This document shows, piece by piece, positions 8,523 to 16,257 of a DNA stretch of 64,000 nucleotides; position 1 is the stretch's first letter; every line of letters begins with the position of its first letter. Source of the stretch: Algoriphagus terrigena DSM 22685 (GTDB taxonomy: Bacteria; Bacteroidota; Bacteroidia; Cytophagales; Cyclobacteriaceae); NCBI RefSeq assembly GCF_000429445.1, contig NZ_AUBW01000019.1, positions 62,001 through 126,000 of the forward strand. The letters run 5' to 3'. The notes under the pieces were generated by a model. It did no database searches, was not told the origin of the DNA, and worked only from the letters and a program-made list of their open reading frames with translations. The translations under genes and the position numbers were made by a program.

Positions 8523-9371
8523 TCATCCTCCCACAATCTCACCCCCATTCACATGGATGAATTGGCCGGTGGTGTAGGAGCTGTCCTCGGAGGCAAGATA
8601 AACATATGCAGGTGCGACCTCGCTGGGCTGCCCAGCCCGCCCGAGCGCCGTATCCTGTCCAAAATCTGTCACATCGTCAAAGGTGGCCGGAATCAGCGGC
8701 GTCCAGATCGGGCCCGGCGCTACCCCATTGACGCGGATCTTTTCGGGTGCCAGCATCTTGGCGAGTGAGCGGGTAAATCCCACGATGGCGCCTTTGGTGC
8801 TGGCATAATCCACCAGATGCTCACTGCCTCGATACGTCGTCACCGAGCTGGTGTTGATGATCGAATCGCCCGCCTTCATGTGGTCCAGCGCGGCTTTTGC
8901 AAAGTAGAAGAAAGAATAAATGTTCGTCTCAAAAGTCTCCAAAAGCTGTTTGCCGGTAATCTCGCGAAGGGAGCTTTTTGGAAACTGAACGGCAGCGTTG
9001 TTAACCAGGACATTGATGCCACCCAGCTCCTTCACGGTCGTGGCCACGGCGTCCTTGCAGAACTTTTCAGAGCGGATGTCACCTTTGATCAGGACACATC
9101 GCTGGCCTTCGGCTTCTACCAGTTGTTGAGTGGTCTTGGCATCATCGACCTCGCTGAGGAAATTGATCGCGACGTCGGCGCCCTCGCGGGCAAAATGAAC
9201 CGCGACACTTCGGCCGATGCCGCTATCGCCCCCGGTGATCAGAGCGACTTTGCCCCGGAGCTTACCGGCACCTTTGTAGCCCTTGCGGATTACTTCCGGC
9301 TCAGGAATCATCTTGCTCTGCTGTCCCGGCAGGTCCTGTTGTTGTGGTTTGAATTCTGTTGGCTTTTTCAT
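8523..9371 (-). CDS. SDR family oxidoreductase, YghA-like
   Basis: 282-aa short-chain dehydrogenase. It has the Rossmann motif TGGDSGIG at 46-53, NNAA at 124-127, and the catalytic Ser176, Tyr189 and Lys193. The extra N terminus with FKPQQQDLPGQQSKM is characteristic of the YghA/general stress protein 39 branch, an NADP(H)-dependent oxidoreductase of unclear physiological substrate often found with stress genes. The 22 bases before its start codon match those before the LLM flavin enzyme at 55633 at 18 positions. Single gene. Confidence 0.9.
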   Translation of the reverse strand: MKKPTEFKPQQQDLPGQQSKMIPEPEVIRKGYKGAGKLRGKVALITGGDSGIGRSVAVHFAREGADVAINFLSEVDDAKTTQQLVEAEGQRCVLIKGDIRSEKFCKDAVATTVKELGGINVLVNNAAVQFPKSSLREITGKQLLETFETNIYSFFYFAKAALDHMKAGDSIINTSSVTTYRGSEHLVDYASTKGAIVGFTRSLAKMLAPEKIRVNGVAPGPIWTPLIPATFDDVTDFGQDTALGRAGQPSEVAPAYVYLASEDSSYTTGQFIHVNGGEIVGG

Positions 9372-9554
9372 AGGATTATAATTTTTCTTTCAGCGGCCAT
9401 ATAGCCTGTCCCGATTTTTCTTCGGGAGAATCTTCGCATGGCCCGATAGCTCGGGTTCATCGGGGCATTGCTCTGTGGATCGCTTACGTCATGCCTTGTG
9501 GCAGACGGGCTCGATTTCATGTTTCGATAGGTTCAAAGTGTAAAGACAGATGGA

Positions 9555-9803
9555 TCAATGGTTTCTCAGTGCATCCTTCAGTTGATCTTTGCTCATCTTG
9601 CTTCTGCCCGAGATCCCGACTTGCTTCGCTTTGTCATAAAGTTCCTGTTTGCTTCTGTCGTCGTAGTCCGACGCTTTGCCACCTTTTTTCCCCGAATTGG
9701 GGCTATTGGCGATGCGGGCAGCCTTCTCTCGGCTCATGCCTTCTTTTCTGAGTGCCTCGTATTTTGCATCATCCTTGATGCTCGGGCCGTGGTCTTTTGC
9801 CAT
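9555..9803 (-). CDS. Small Rho-N/SAP-like stress protein, 82 aa
   Basis: Small, highly charged protein. The first half (ALRKEGMSREKAARIANS) is a helical segment, followed by a Gly/Lys-rich stretch NSGKKGGKASDYDD. The second half (KQELYDKAKQVGISGRSKMSK, given here as residues about 53-73) fits the short helix-extended-helix of Rho N-terminal/SAP-like motifs. Such proteins (DUF7218-type) are common in Bacteroidota and Proteobacteria near stress genes and may bind nucleic acid; this is inferred. No partner gene is adjacent. Confidence 0.75.
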   Translation of the reverse strand: MAKDHGPSIKDDAKYEALRKEGMSREKAARIANSPNSGKKGGKASDYDDRSKQELYDKAKQVGISGRSKMSKDQLKDALRNH

Positions 9804-10163
9804 GATTTTGTGGTTTTAGGGTTAACTGGCTGATTTGATGGGAAAATCATCCCCGTTAAAACATCCGTGAAGGGAAATTTTCCACAGAGAATAAATCAAA
9901 AGTGAGGCCGATTTACCGACAGCACAGGCCATAGGTGTAGCCTGGGTTCAACAAGGTCTTTTACCTCCCTTGAAAAAATACCGGCAACTACAGCCAGACG
10001 TGCTTGGAACGGTTTATGAACCTCCAGCAGCGATACAATTCAAATCGACTACGAGGCAAGCGGGAATTAAGGACGAAGAAAACATCCCCTCACATGCACT
10101 GCGTGTCGTCTCTCTGCAAAAAAAGAAATCCAAAGGTCTCCAATCACTTAAACGGTAACAGCT
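9804..10163. other. Intergenic region upstream of the DUF305 gene
   Basis: 360 bases between divergent genes, presumably holding both promoters. A TTG-initiated frame at 9970-10158 lacks conserved features and I do not call it. No hairpin or repeat stands out. Confidence 0.5.
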
Positions 10164-10628
10164 ATGGAACATACGACGAAACACGGACACTACAGGAAAC
10201 TTCCGCTGATGCTGTTCCTGTCGCTTTGTATCATGTACTTGGTGATGTTTTTGAACGTAGACAGCGCACAACATATCTACCTAAGTACGACCAGGCTATA
10301 CATGAGCCTGCTGATGGTGGCGCCGATGCCGCTCTTGATGCTCATCATGATGCCCATGATGTATCCTGACAAAAAGATCAATCTGATCATCTACACGGCA
10401 AGCGTGACTGTATTTGTGCTGTCACTGCTGCTACTCCGGACACAGACTCCCATCGGAGAACGGCAATATATGAAGGCTATGATCCCACATCATTCGTCGG
10501 CGGTGCTGACCAGCAAGCACGCCAATCTCCAAGACCCGGATGTAAAAGAACTTGCCGAAAAGATCATCAGATCCCAAGAGGAAGAGATCGCCCAAATGAA
10601 GGCGATCCTGGACAGAATGGACAGGTAG
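10164..10628 (+). CDS. DUF305 domain membrane protein
   Basis: 154 aa. Three hydrophobic segments (about 13-30, 42-65 and 70-92; the second Met/Pro-rich, MAPMPLLMLIMMPMM) are followed by a DUF305 domain with the signature MIPHHSSAVLTSKHA and a final helix EEEIAQMKAILDRM. DUF305 is a ferritin-like four-helix fold often found beside copper-handling genes. The paired His and the Met-rich segments would suit metal binding, which is an inference. No copper gene is adjacent; the nearest metal system is the efflux locus 6 kb away. Confidence 0.85.
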   Translation: MEHTTKHGHYRKLPLMLFLSLCIMYLVMFLNVDSAQHIYLSTTRLYMSLLMVAPMPLLMLIMMPMMYPDKKINLIIYTASVTVFVLSLLLLRTQTPIGERQYMKAMIPHHSSAVLTSKHANLQDPDVKELAEKIIRSQEEEIAQMKAILDRMDR

Positions 10629-10720
10629 AACTGGACTGCACACTGCGGACAGGATAGATGCGCCGCAAAAAAAATCCTGCAAAGCAACTTCGAAGTGCTG
10701 GAAAAGGATACTGATTGCTG

Positions 10721-10867
10721 TCAGGCCGGCGCAGAGCAAAAGCTTTCTAAGCCAGCTTTGATACTCATGAGAATCGCGTACTGAGCGTCAATCACCTTCT
10801 GGTTGAATCCCTGGGCGGTATCCGGCAAGATGACGTAGTCCTTTGATGTGGCGAGAGGTAGTCCCTT
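10721..10867 (-). pseudogene. Possible C-terminal gene remnant downstream of the RibD-like gene
   Basis: On the minus strand 48 codons are open with coding-like composition (LPLATSKDYVILPD, then QKVIDAQYAILMSIKAGL), ending in TGA. No start codon is usable and an in-frame TAG lies immediately upstream, so it looks like the tail of a lost gene rather than an active one. I do not recognise the parent family. Confidence 0.3.
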
Positions 10868-10878
10868 CTAGAAAAAGT

Positions 10879-11523
10879 TTAGTCCTTCGTGATCAGGATG
10901 TGCGTCGCGAGCTCTCCTTCGATTCGCTCTACGGTACGGTATCCCAAACTCACCATGTCAATATCTTGAAACAGATTCTCTCCCGAACCGAGAAAAAGCG
11001 GTGACACGGCAATATGCAGTTCGTCGATATAGCCTGCCTTCAGAAACTGTCGGACAGTAGAAGCCCCGCCTCCAATCCGGATATCCTTGCCATTGGCGGC
11101 TTTTCTTGCTTCCTCTAAGGCCACTTCGATCCCTTGGGTGACAAAGTAAAAAGTCGTCCCACCTTCCATCGTCACCGGTTCCCGCTCGTAGTGGGTCAAC
11201 ACAAACACCGGGACGTGATAAGGCGGATTTGGGCCCCACCAACCCTTCCACTCGTCATTCGGCCAGTCGCCTCGAATCGGCCCAAACATATTACGCCCCA
11301 TGATCCAAGCGCCCAGATTATCAAAAGCCTTTTCAACAAAGTCGTTGTCAACTCCCTCCGTCCACTCCTCCTTGCCGAGCATCTTGCTCATCCGCCGGGT
11401 GGAAAACATCCACTTGTGAAGGTTTTCTGCCCCTTTCCCCATCGGTGTTTCCTGGCTTTGATCCGGTCCTGCACCATAGCCGTCCAGCGAAATGGTGTAA
11501 TTCATTACTTTGACTTTGCTCAT
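10879..11523 (-). CDS. RibD C-terminal/dihydrofolate reductase-like protein
   Basis: 214 aa with the dihydrofolate reductase fold shared by the RibD reductase domain: VMNYTISLDGYGAG at the N terminus, IMGRNMFGPIRG, PVFVLTHYER and IRIGGGASTVRQFLKAGYIDELHI (given as its range, about residues 148-171). The GGGAS loop would bind NADPH. Stand-alone members are numerous, mostly of unknown substrate, and are not themselves riboflavin enzymes. Single gene; a possible gene remnant follows it. Confidence 0.88.
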   Translation of the reverse strand: MSKVKVMNYTISLDGYGAGPDQSQETPMGKGAENLHKWMFSTRRMSKMLGKEEWTEGVDNDFVEKAFDNLGAWIMGRNMFGPIRGDWPNDEWKGWWGPNPPYHVPVFVLTHYEREPVTMEGGTTFYFVTQGIEVALEEARKAANGKDIRIGGGASTVRQFLKAGYIDELHIAVSPLFLGSGENLFQDIDMVSLGYRTVERIEGELATHILITKD

Positions 11524-11823
11524 AAGTTCATATTTGAGTGATTCCTGAAGTTACTTTCCCTAATCAAGAGATGCTAAAAAACGAGGAAAAAGTCCGATTC
11601 GATGCGATAAGAACTTCGCCGATTTCTTGAAAGAATCGGGGCGGGCTCTGCAACCTTACCTGTCTTGTTATTGATTTACATTGTGTCGGTGAACGCTTCG
11701 CATTCCGATGTTCTCATCACGGCAGGCAAGCGGGTTGCGCACGAAACAAAAGATTCGTTATTGTGAACCGAGCACCATTCTGATAAATGCACCTTTGGCC
11801 CGTCGCTCCTTTTCATCTGGTAT
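11524..11823. other. Intergenic region with one hairpin
   Basis: 300 bases without a convincing gene. At 11619-11639 CCGATTTCTT and AAGAATCGG form a stem with one bulge, similar to hairpins at 3975-3999 and 21792-21818. A 46-codon minus-strand frame just after the bestrophin stop codon has Cys/Ser-rich, non-coding-like composition. Confidence 0.5.
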
Positions 11824-12717
11824 TTAAAGAGAATAGAATCCCGTGGGTTCAACAGGCTTAGGAATCTCCCCTTCTTTTAACAATTGTTTGATATTGATCT
11901 CGATAGTAGTCGCAATACTGGTCACCGGTGTATCGGTAGGTTTATTTTCAAATGGATCTTGCAAAAGTGTCGCTGTCTTTTCCAGCACGAAAAACCCCGA
12001 GGAGATGAGTAACAAGAGCGGGACTTCGAACATAGGTTTGTTGGCACCTAGTGAAATAGAAAGCGTGATAACAAATACATAGATCATCAAGTGCAAAAAA
12101 ACACGGTAGGTTACAGGGAAAACAGTGTTTTTGATTCTTTCAGCCATACCCATAGCGTTGGAAAAATTGATCAGCACATTATTCAACTGGATCTGACCAA
12201 ACACGTCCATTTGCTCATTGTTTTTTAGCTGTGCAATATGAAGGGTATTTAATTGCAAAAGCGCCAGAGGCTTATTGCTGTGGGGAGTGATAGCTTTCAT
12301 GTCATCTTCTGAAATATACTTTTCTAAGTTTGTAAGCGGATCTAGAGATCTTAGTGAGCGCCCTAAACTAAAACACCATGCAATGTGTCTGAAAGCTATC
12401 TGCTTGACAGCGCTGTCGTTTCCGGGAGCAAGCAATGACTGCAACAGCAATGTGAAACTCCTGCTTTCGTTGACAATACTTCCCCATATTTTACGGCCTT
12501 CCCACCACCTATCATAAGATTGGCTGAGCTTAAACGACAGAAGGATGGAGATAGCTGTTCCTAAAAATGTCGGAATCGCTATCGGTATTTCTGGAATATA
12601 TCCGTTGAACTTGTAACTCAAATAGGAGATCAACAAAGCAAGGATAAATGAATAGACAAATTCTACCTTAGTTTTATTGAGGACATAAAGAAGACTTGGC
12701 AGTTTGGTTAGCAGCAT
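11824..12717 (-). CDS. Bestrophin-family anion channel
   Basis: 297-aa membrane protein of the bacterial bestrophin family (UPF0187). Characteristic features are the N-terminal helix, the IAIPTFLGTAISILLSFKLSQSYDRWWEGR region (residues about 46-75), which forms the pore neck and includes the invariant DRWWEGR, and the C-terminal DPFENKPTDTP motif. Bacterial bestrophins form pentameric channels; chloride or cation selectivity varies. Single gene with no obvious partner. Confidence 0.92.
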   Translation of the reverse strand: MLLTKLPSLLYVLNKTKVEFVYSFILALLISYLSYKFNGYIPEIPIAIPTFLGTAISILLSFKLSQSYDRWWEGRKIWGSIVNESRSFTLLLQSLLAPGNDSAVKQIAFRHIAWCFSLGRSLRSLDPLTNLEKYISEDDMKAITPHSNKPLALLQLNTLHIAQLKNNEQMDVFGQIQLNNVLINFSNAMGMAERIKNTVFPVTYRVFLHLMIYVFVITLSISLGANKPMFEVPLLLLISSGFFVLEKTATLLQDPFENKPTDTPVTSIATTIEINIKQLLKEGEIPKPVEPTGFYSL

Positions 12718-13117
12718 CTTTAAATGGTTTTTGAACGTTAGTTAGCAATCTGTAGCCTCCCCTCCTGTCCTGTATTCTTCCAAAAATCACTCTAATGATT
12801 TACAAGGTGTCAATGAATGCACGGTGTGCTGGGCCGAAAGCTGGGTTTTTGATCTATAGTATTTACTTATTCCAATTCCACAATCCGAAATTAAGGGCCT
12901 ACCGATCTTACGACTATTCCCTGTCACAATTGTAATAACTTATCCACGATGATGTACTCATGAGCAGTCATTCTCCGGTCACCACTAATTGTTAATAGAA
13001 TCACACAACTTCAACTTTTCACCCAATCCCATCCGATGGAAACCCAATTATTCTGCATGCCGTAACTATTTTTATATCCAGACTTATAATCCGGCTGCAA
13101 GACAAACCTCCTTGATG
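12718..13117. other. Intergenic region, nothing recognised
   Basis: 400 AT-rich bases between two minus-strand genes. No frame of coding character, hairpin with T tract or repeat is visible; it presumably contains the bestrophin promoter. Confidence 0.5.
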
Positions 13118-14224
13118 TTATCTTGAAGGTACCGCTTTGATCAGAGGAACAATTCGATAGCCTTCCTCAATTACCCGCTTGGAAGGACGATAATGACGAG
13201 CCAAAATATTAAACTCATTTGAAGGGTTATCGATCGCCAGATTATTTGGAGAACCCTCGCCACAACCAAAACTAATCGTGTACGTCCCATCACTATTTCT
13301 TTTCGCGGTGTTGGAACTGTAGTTTGCAAGATCATTAAACATAAATCCAACTTTGTCATATACAGTGATCGACCAGAAAGCACCATTGTTTGGATCTTCA
13401 AACGTAAGCTGGTAACAGCTATTGGTCGGGAAATCTCCAGACGACTCGTATATGTTATCAGTCAGTTGGGCACCTCCCCAACCCGCTGCGGCACCGACTT
13501 GGTACTTTTCAACCGTGAAGTCGTTTGCTGATTCGTCACGTGGGTTGGTAAACATGCCTTTCATCGCATTGTTGCCATCGCGTTTGACAATGACTGCCAC
13601 CTTAGCTTTGAGTTCTGATTCTACTTTGGAAAAGGACTCCTCGTTTATGGGTTCGGTAGCAAATAAAATATTTGAATTTGCTTTAATACTCATTTGATCT
13701 TGAATCTCTTTTGCCTCTGCTTCGGTAAAAGTACCATCAAGCCGAACGACCAAATAAAGATGAGTACCAGTATGGGTTGATAGATCAAATGAACCGGGAC
13801 CATACATCATCTTCTGAATTCTATGATCTTCTGTTACAGGCTGAACAGACATATATTTTCCTTCCGGAATTTCAGGCATCACAATGGTCGCACCTTTTGA
13901 AACGTCTACAACAGCCATTGAATAGTAAGTGTCCCGGTTCATGCGAACAACAGGCTGTTGATTTGTAGGGGTGAGCTTTCTGTTATGATTAAACTTGTTT
14001 ATCCCAACCATGCTTTGCCCCTTGAGAATCTGACGCGATGTCTCGTCAGTAGGGTACGTGTCTGGAGTGACTAATCTACCGTTTTCGCTAAAAAAATCGT
14101 TGTCCGTAGTGACCGCCTGTACTGTTGTATCAGATTGTTCTGATGTTTCCGATTCATTCTTTTTATCGGATTGACAGCTGATCATTGCTACAATTAGAAC
14201 AACCGCATAAAGTGATTTTGTCAT
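13118..14224 (-). CDS. DUF1254/DUF1214 domain lipoprotein
   Basis: 368 aa. A lipoprotein signal ends in MISC (Cys20) and is followed by an acidic/Thr linker. The DUF1254 part holds NHNRKLTPTNQQPVVRMNRD and YSMAVVDVSKG, ending with GKYMSVQPVTEDH. The C-terminal DUF1214 part contains FWSITVYDKVGFMFNDL and the final HYRPSKRVIEEGYR. Such proteins are widespread and lack a defined activity. The ATG at 14224 is chosen because it starts the signal peptide; an in-frame upstream start at 14386 adds unrelated sequence. Likely anchored in a periplasm-facing or outer membrane. Confidence 0.85.
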   Translation of the reverse strand: MTKSLYAVVLIVAMISCQSDKKNESETSEQSDTTVQAVTTDNDFFSENGRLVTPDTYPTDETSRQILKGQSMVGINKFNHNRKLTPTNQQPVVRMNRDTYYSMAVVDVSKGATIVMPEIPEGKYMSVQPVTEDHRIQKMMYGPGSFDLSTHTGTHLYLVVRLDGTFTEAEAKEIQDQMSIKANSNILFATEPINEESFSKVESELKAKVAVIVKRDGNNAMKGMFTNPRDESANDFTVEKYQVGAAAGWGGAQLTDNIYESSGDFPTNSCYQLTFEDPNNGAFWSITVYDKVGFMFNDLANYSSNTAKRNSDGTYTISFGCGEGSPNNLAIDNPSNEFNILARHYRPSKRVIEEGYRIVPLIKAVPSR

Positions 14225-14404
14225 AATACTACTGTTTTGATTAAAATTACTGTTTTCTTGATGAAACATGGCGGTTGTACATAAGCAGAGGAGGGTGTTC
14301 GAAGCGATTTGCTGTCCCACGACGCCAGACCTATTTTGAAAAATTAAACTACAAATCGCCATTAAACCCGTCCATTGATTATGCACTTTGTGGTGGGCTG
14401 GTCA

Positions 14405-14704
14405 TTATCCTGCGAAATGATTCAGTGAGTTCCAGTAGCGTCCCATTTGTCCGCGAGCCATCATTTGGTGTGTGTCAATTTGACGGATGATTTTGCATGT
14501 TGCATTCTCGTTCAACTCATTTATCCTGGTAATACATCCTGGTTCTGTAATGGCGTACCATTGAATAAAAAGTCCTCTCTTTAGTGATTCTAAATCCTCT
14601 TCAGCCTTGTCCGCGTAGGGTAAATGAATTTTTTCGTACTCCTCAAAAACTCCCTTCTCACGAAGTAATGTATACTTGTCCTCCATCGTCCCACGGATCT
14701 GCAT
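14405..14704 (-). CDS. Hypothetical protein, about 99 aa
   Basis: Soluble, charged protein with a helical N terminus (DKYTLLREKGVFEEYEKI, then ADKAEEDLESLKRG) and a strand-rich second half (LFIQWYAITEPGCITRINEL). Composition and codon pattern look coding and nothing competes on the other strand. Start is uncertain between ATG at 14704, ATG at 14686 and GTG at 14725. It lies 180 bases upstream of the DUF1254 gene on the same strand. I do not recognise a family. Confidence 0.55.
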   Translation of the reverse strand: MQIRGTMEDKYTLLREKGVFEEYEKIHLPYADKAEEDLESLKRGLFIQWYAITEPGCITRINELNENATCKIIRQIDTHQMMARGQMGRYWNSLNHFAG

Positions 14705-14977
14705 TGTCCATAACGGTTTGTCCACAACGTATTTATCTCCCGAACTGCGGATAGGTTTTAAGGGTATCTCGCCGCTGTACCGAACCTACTTAAATCCTTG
14801 GAATAAAAAAACACCCTCAATTCCATCCATTAACATTTTATCCGACAACAACCGACTACTATCGAATACAAACGACTAGCTACCGACTCCTTTTTTGCCG
14901 ATCCCCCAACTTTGGTTCATCAACAAGCCTCTGGCGAAATCTTTATCAAATCTTTCACAATCCAAACTTTTAAAATC

Positions 14978-15325
14978 ATGAACACGCTAAGAAACAAAGT
15001 TCAGCTCATCGGTCACCTGGGTGCCAAAGTCGAAGTAAAAACCCTCGAATCAGGCAAGCTCGTCGGCCACGTCACCATGGCGACCAACGAAACCTACAAA
15101 AACCAAAAGGGTGAAAAAATCACCGAGACCACCTGGCATAACCTGGTCATCTGGGGCAAACCGGCCGAGACACTCTCCAAGTACACCGACAAAGGCTCCG
15201 AAGTCGGTATCGAGGGTAAGCTCACCAACCGCTCCTACACGGACAAAAACGGTGAGAAAAAATACTTCACCGAGATCGTCGTCAATGAGTTCATGCTGAT
15301 GGGCAAGAAGGAATCTGTTCAGTAA
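14978..15325 (+). CDS. ssb: Single-stranded DNA-binding protein, short form
   Basis: 115-aa protein consisting almost entirely of the SSB OB fold: NKVQLIGHLGAKVEVK, LVGHVTMATNETYKN, TTWHNLVIWGKPAE and GSEVGIEGKLTNRSY. It ends in MGKKESVQ soon after the fold, so the usual flexible linker and acidic tip (DDDLPF-type) that recruits repair and replication proteins is missing. It is therefore probably a secondary SSB. The ATG at 14978 gives the expected N terminus. Upstream DNA is AT-rich with CGACTA-type repeats; a hairpin terminator follows. Confidence 0.92.
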   Translation: MNTLRNKVQLIGHLGAKVEVKTLESGKLVGHVTMATNETYKNQKGEKITETTWHNLVIWGKPAETLSKYTDKGSEVGIEGKLTNRSYTDKNGEKKYFTEIVVNEFMLMGKKESVQ

Positions 15326-15354
15326 CCAGTCACAGTCATCAGTTTGCAGTTCCC

Positions 15355-15391
15355 GAACCTTTGAGGTTTTGTTCAGAACCTCGAAGGTTTC
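15355..15391 (+). terminator. Probable terminator of ssb (AACCTTTGAGGTT hairpin)
   Basis: AACCTTTGAGGTT (15356-15368) pairs with AACCTCGAAGGTT (15377-15389), allowing one G-U pair, and runs into TTTCTTTT. The same hairpin design recurs at 33060-33091. Confidence 0.65.
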
Positions 15392-15684
15392 TTTTCAGAG
15401 GGCAGTCGCAGTCCGGCGTCATTGCCAAGGGTTGGACATACGTCTGACAGTTCGAAGAATATTGATAACCCTGAAGCAATCTTTTGGAATTTCCTCTCCT
15501 TACTTATTGCTAAAGCCTTTGACTCCACTCAGGCTGACAGTCGTGATAGTCCTGATTGTTGTCGGGAGAGCGGAGTCTCCGTCATCAGTCGCAGATTGCA
15601 GCTTTCAGTCGCGGTAACAGCTGCAGTGATCATTCCTAACTGACAACCAATACACTTCGATTTCCAAGTGAAACTTTAAACAAA

Positions 15685-15715
15685 GTAACCCAAGTCGGTA
15701 TTCGGCTTGGGTTAC
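15685..15715. repeat. 13-bp hairpin upstream of the four-helix protein gene
   Basis: GTAACCCAAGTCG and CGGCTTGGGTTAC pair at 12 of 13 positions around a 5-base loop, 40 bases before the next start codon. No T tract follows, so it could be a terminator remnant or a 5' UTR structure. Confidence 0.55.
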
Positions 15716-15754
15716 ACCTCTTAAGGATAGTCAATTCTAATCCCCACATCGATC

Positions 15755-16153
15755 ATGGATTTCGCCAAACTTCTAGCCTACCAAAAAGGATTCAGGCTTG
15801 CTATGGAAGTTTTTCAAATCTCAAAATCCTTCCCAAAAGAAGAAAAATACGCTTTGACAGATCAGATCCGAAGGTCAAGCAGATCTGTTTGTGCCTGCCT
15901 CACTGAGTCCTATCGGAAAAGAAACAATCCCGCCCACTTTATCTCAAAGCTGAGCGATTCCGATATGGAAAACAGCGAAACCCAAGTCTGGCTGGATTTT
16001 GCCCTGGCATGCGAATACTTGGATAACTCAGCCCATGAAAGGCTCGTTCTTGAAGTCCAGGGCGTAGGGAAGCTTATTAACTTCATGATGCTCCACCACG
16101 AAAAATTCGGATCAAGAAAAATGCAGAATTTACTTCCCACCGAATCCAGTTAG
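15755..16153 (+). CDS. S23-type four-helix bundle protein
   Basis: 132-aa helical protein of the family first seen inside 23S rRNA intervening sequences. It shows LLAYQKGFRLAMEVF, FPKEEKYALTDQIRRSSRSV, then a C-terminal pair of helices. The YALTDQIRRSS motif is diagnostic. Family members outside rRNA operons are common in Bacteroidota, form homopentamers and have no settled function; relatives act as accessory proteins in diversity-generating retroelements. No reverse transcriptase is present here. It is flanked on both sides by CAGT/ACTG repeats. Confidence 0.88.
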   Translation: MDFAKLLAYQKGFRLAMEVFQISKSFPKEEKYALTDQIRRSSRSVCACLTESYRKRNNPAHFISKLSDSDMENSETQVWLDFALACEYLDNSAHERLVLEVQGVGKLINFMMLHHEKFGSRKMQNLLPTESS

Positions 16154-16184
16154 CAAATTTCCTCACCCGAGCTTTATACGCTTT

Positions 16185-16257
16185 TACTGCGTACTGAGAC
16201 TGCGACTGATCGCTGAAAACTGCGTCTCCTTACTGCGACTTGTCACTGAAAACCGCC
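16185..16257. repeat. CAGT/ACTG repeat with a 33-base period
   Basis: Two diverged copies of a unit (ACTGCGACT, five bases, then CTGAAAAC) start at 16199 and 16232. They are preceded by more ACTG units and abut the stop codon of the efflux adaptor gene. Confidence 0.65.

Larger units (their letters stand above)
15326..15754. other. Repeat-rich intergenic region after ssb
   Basis: 430 bases with CAGT/ACTG clusters at 15326-15350, 15403-15415 and 15585-15645, a terminator-like hairpin at 15355-15391 and a second hairpin at 15685-15715. No convincing gene on either strand. Confidence 0.65.

Noticed and set aside
9970..10158. 62-codon plus-strand frame before the DUF305 gene
   Set aside because: Starts with TTG, has no recognisable family or conserved feature and overlaps the likely promoter of DUF305.
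15755..16153. Accessory protein of a diversity-generating retroelement
   Set aside because: No reverse transcriptase or variable-repeat target is nearby; the protein fits the general S23-type family.
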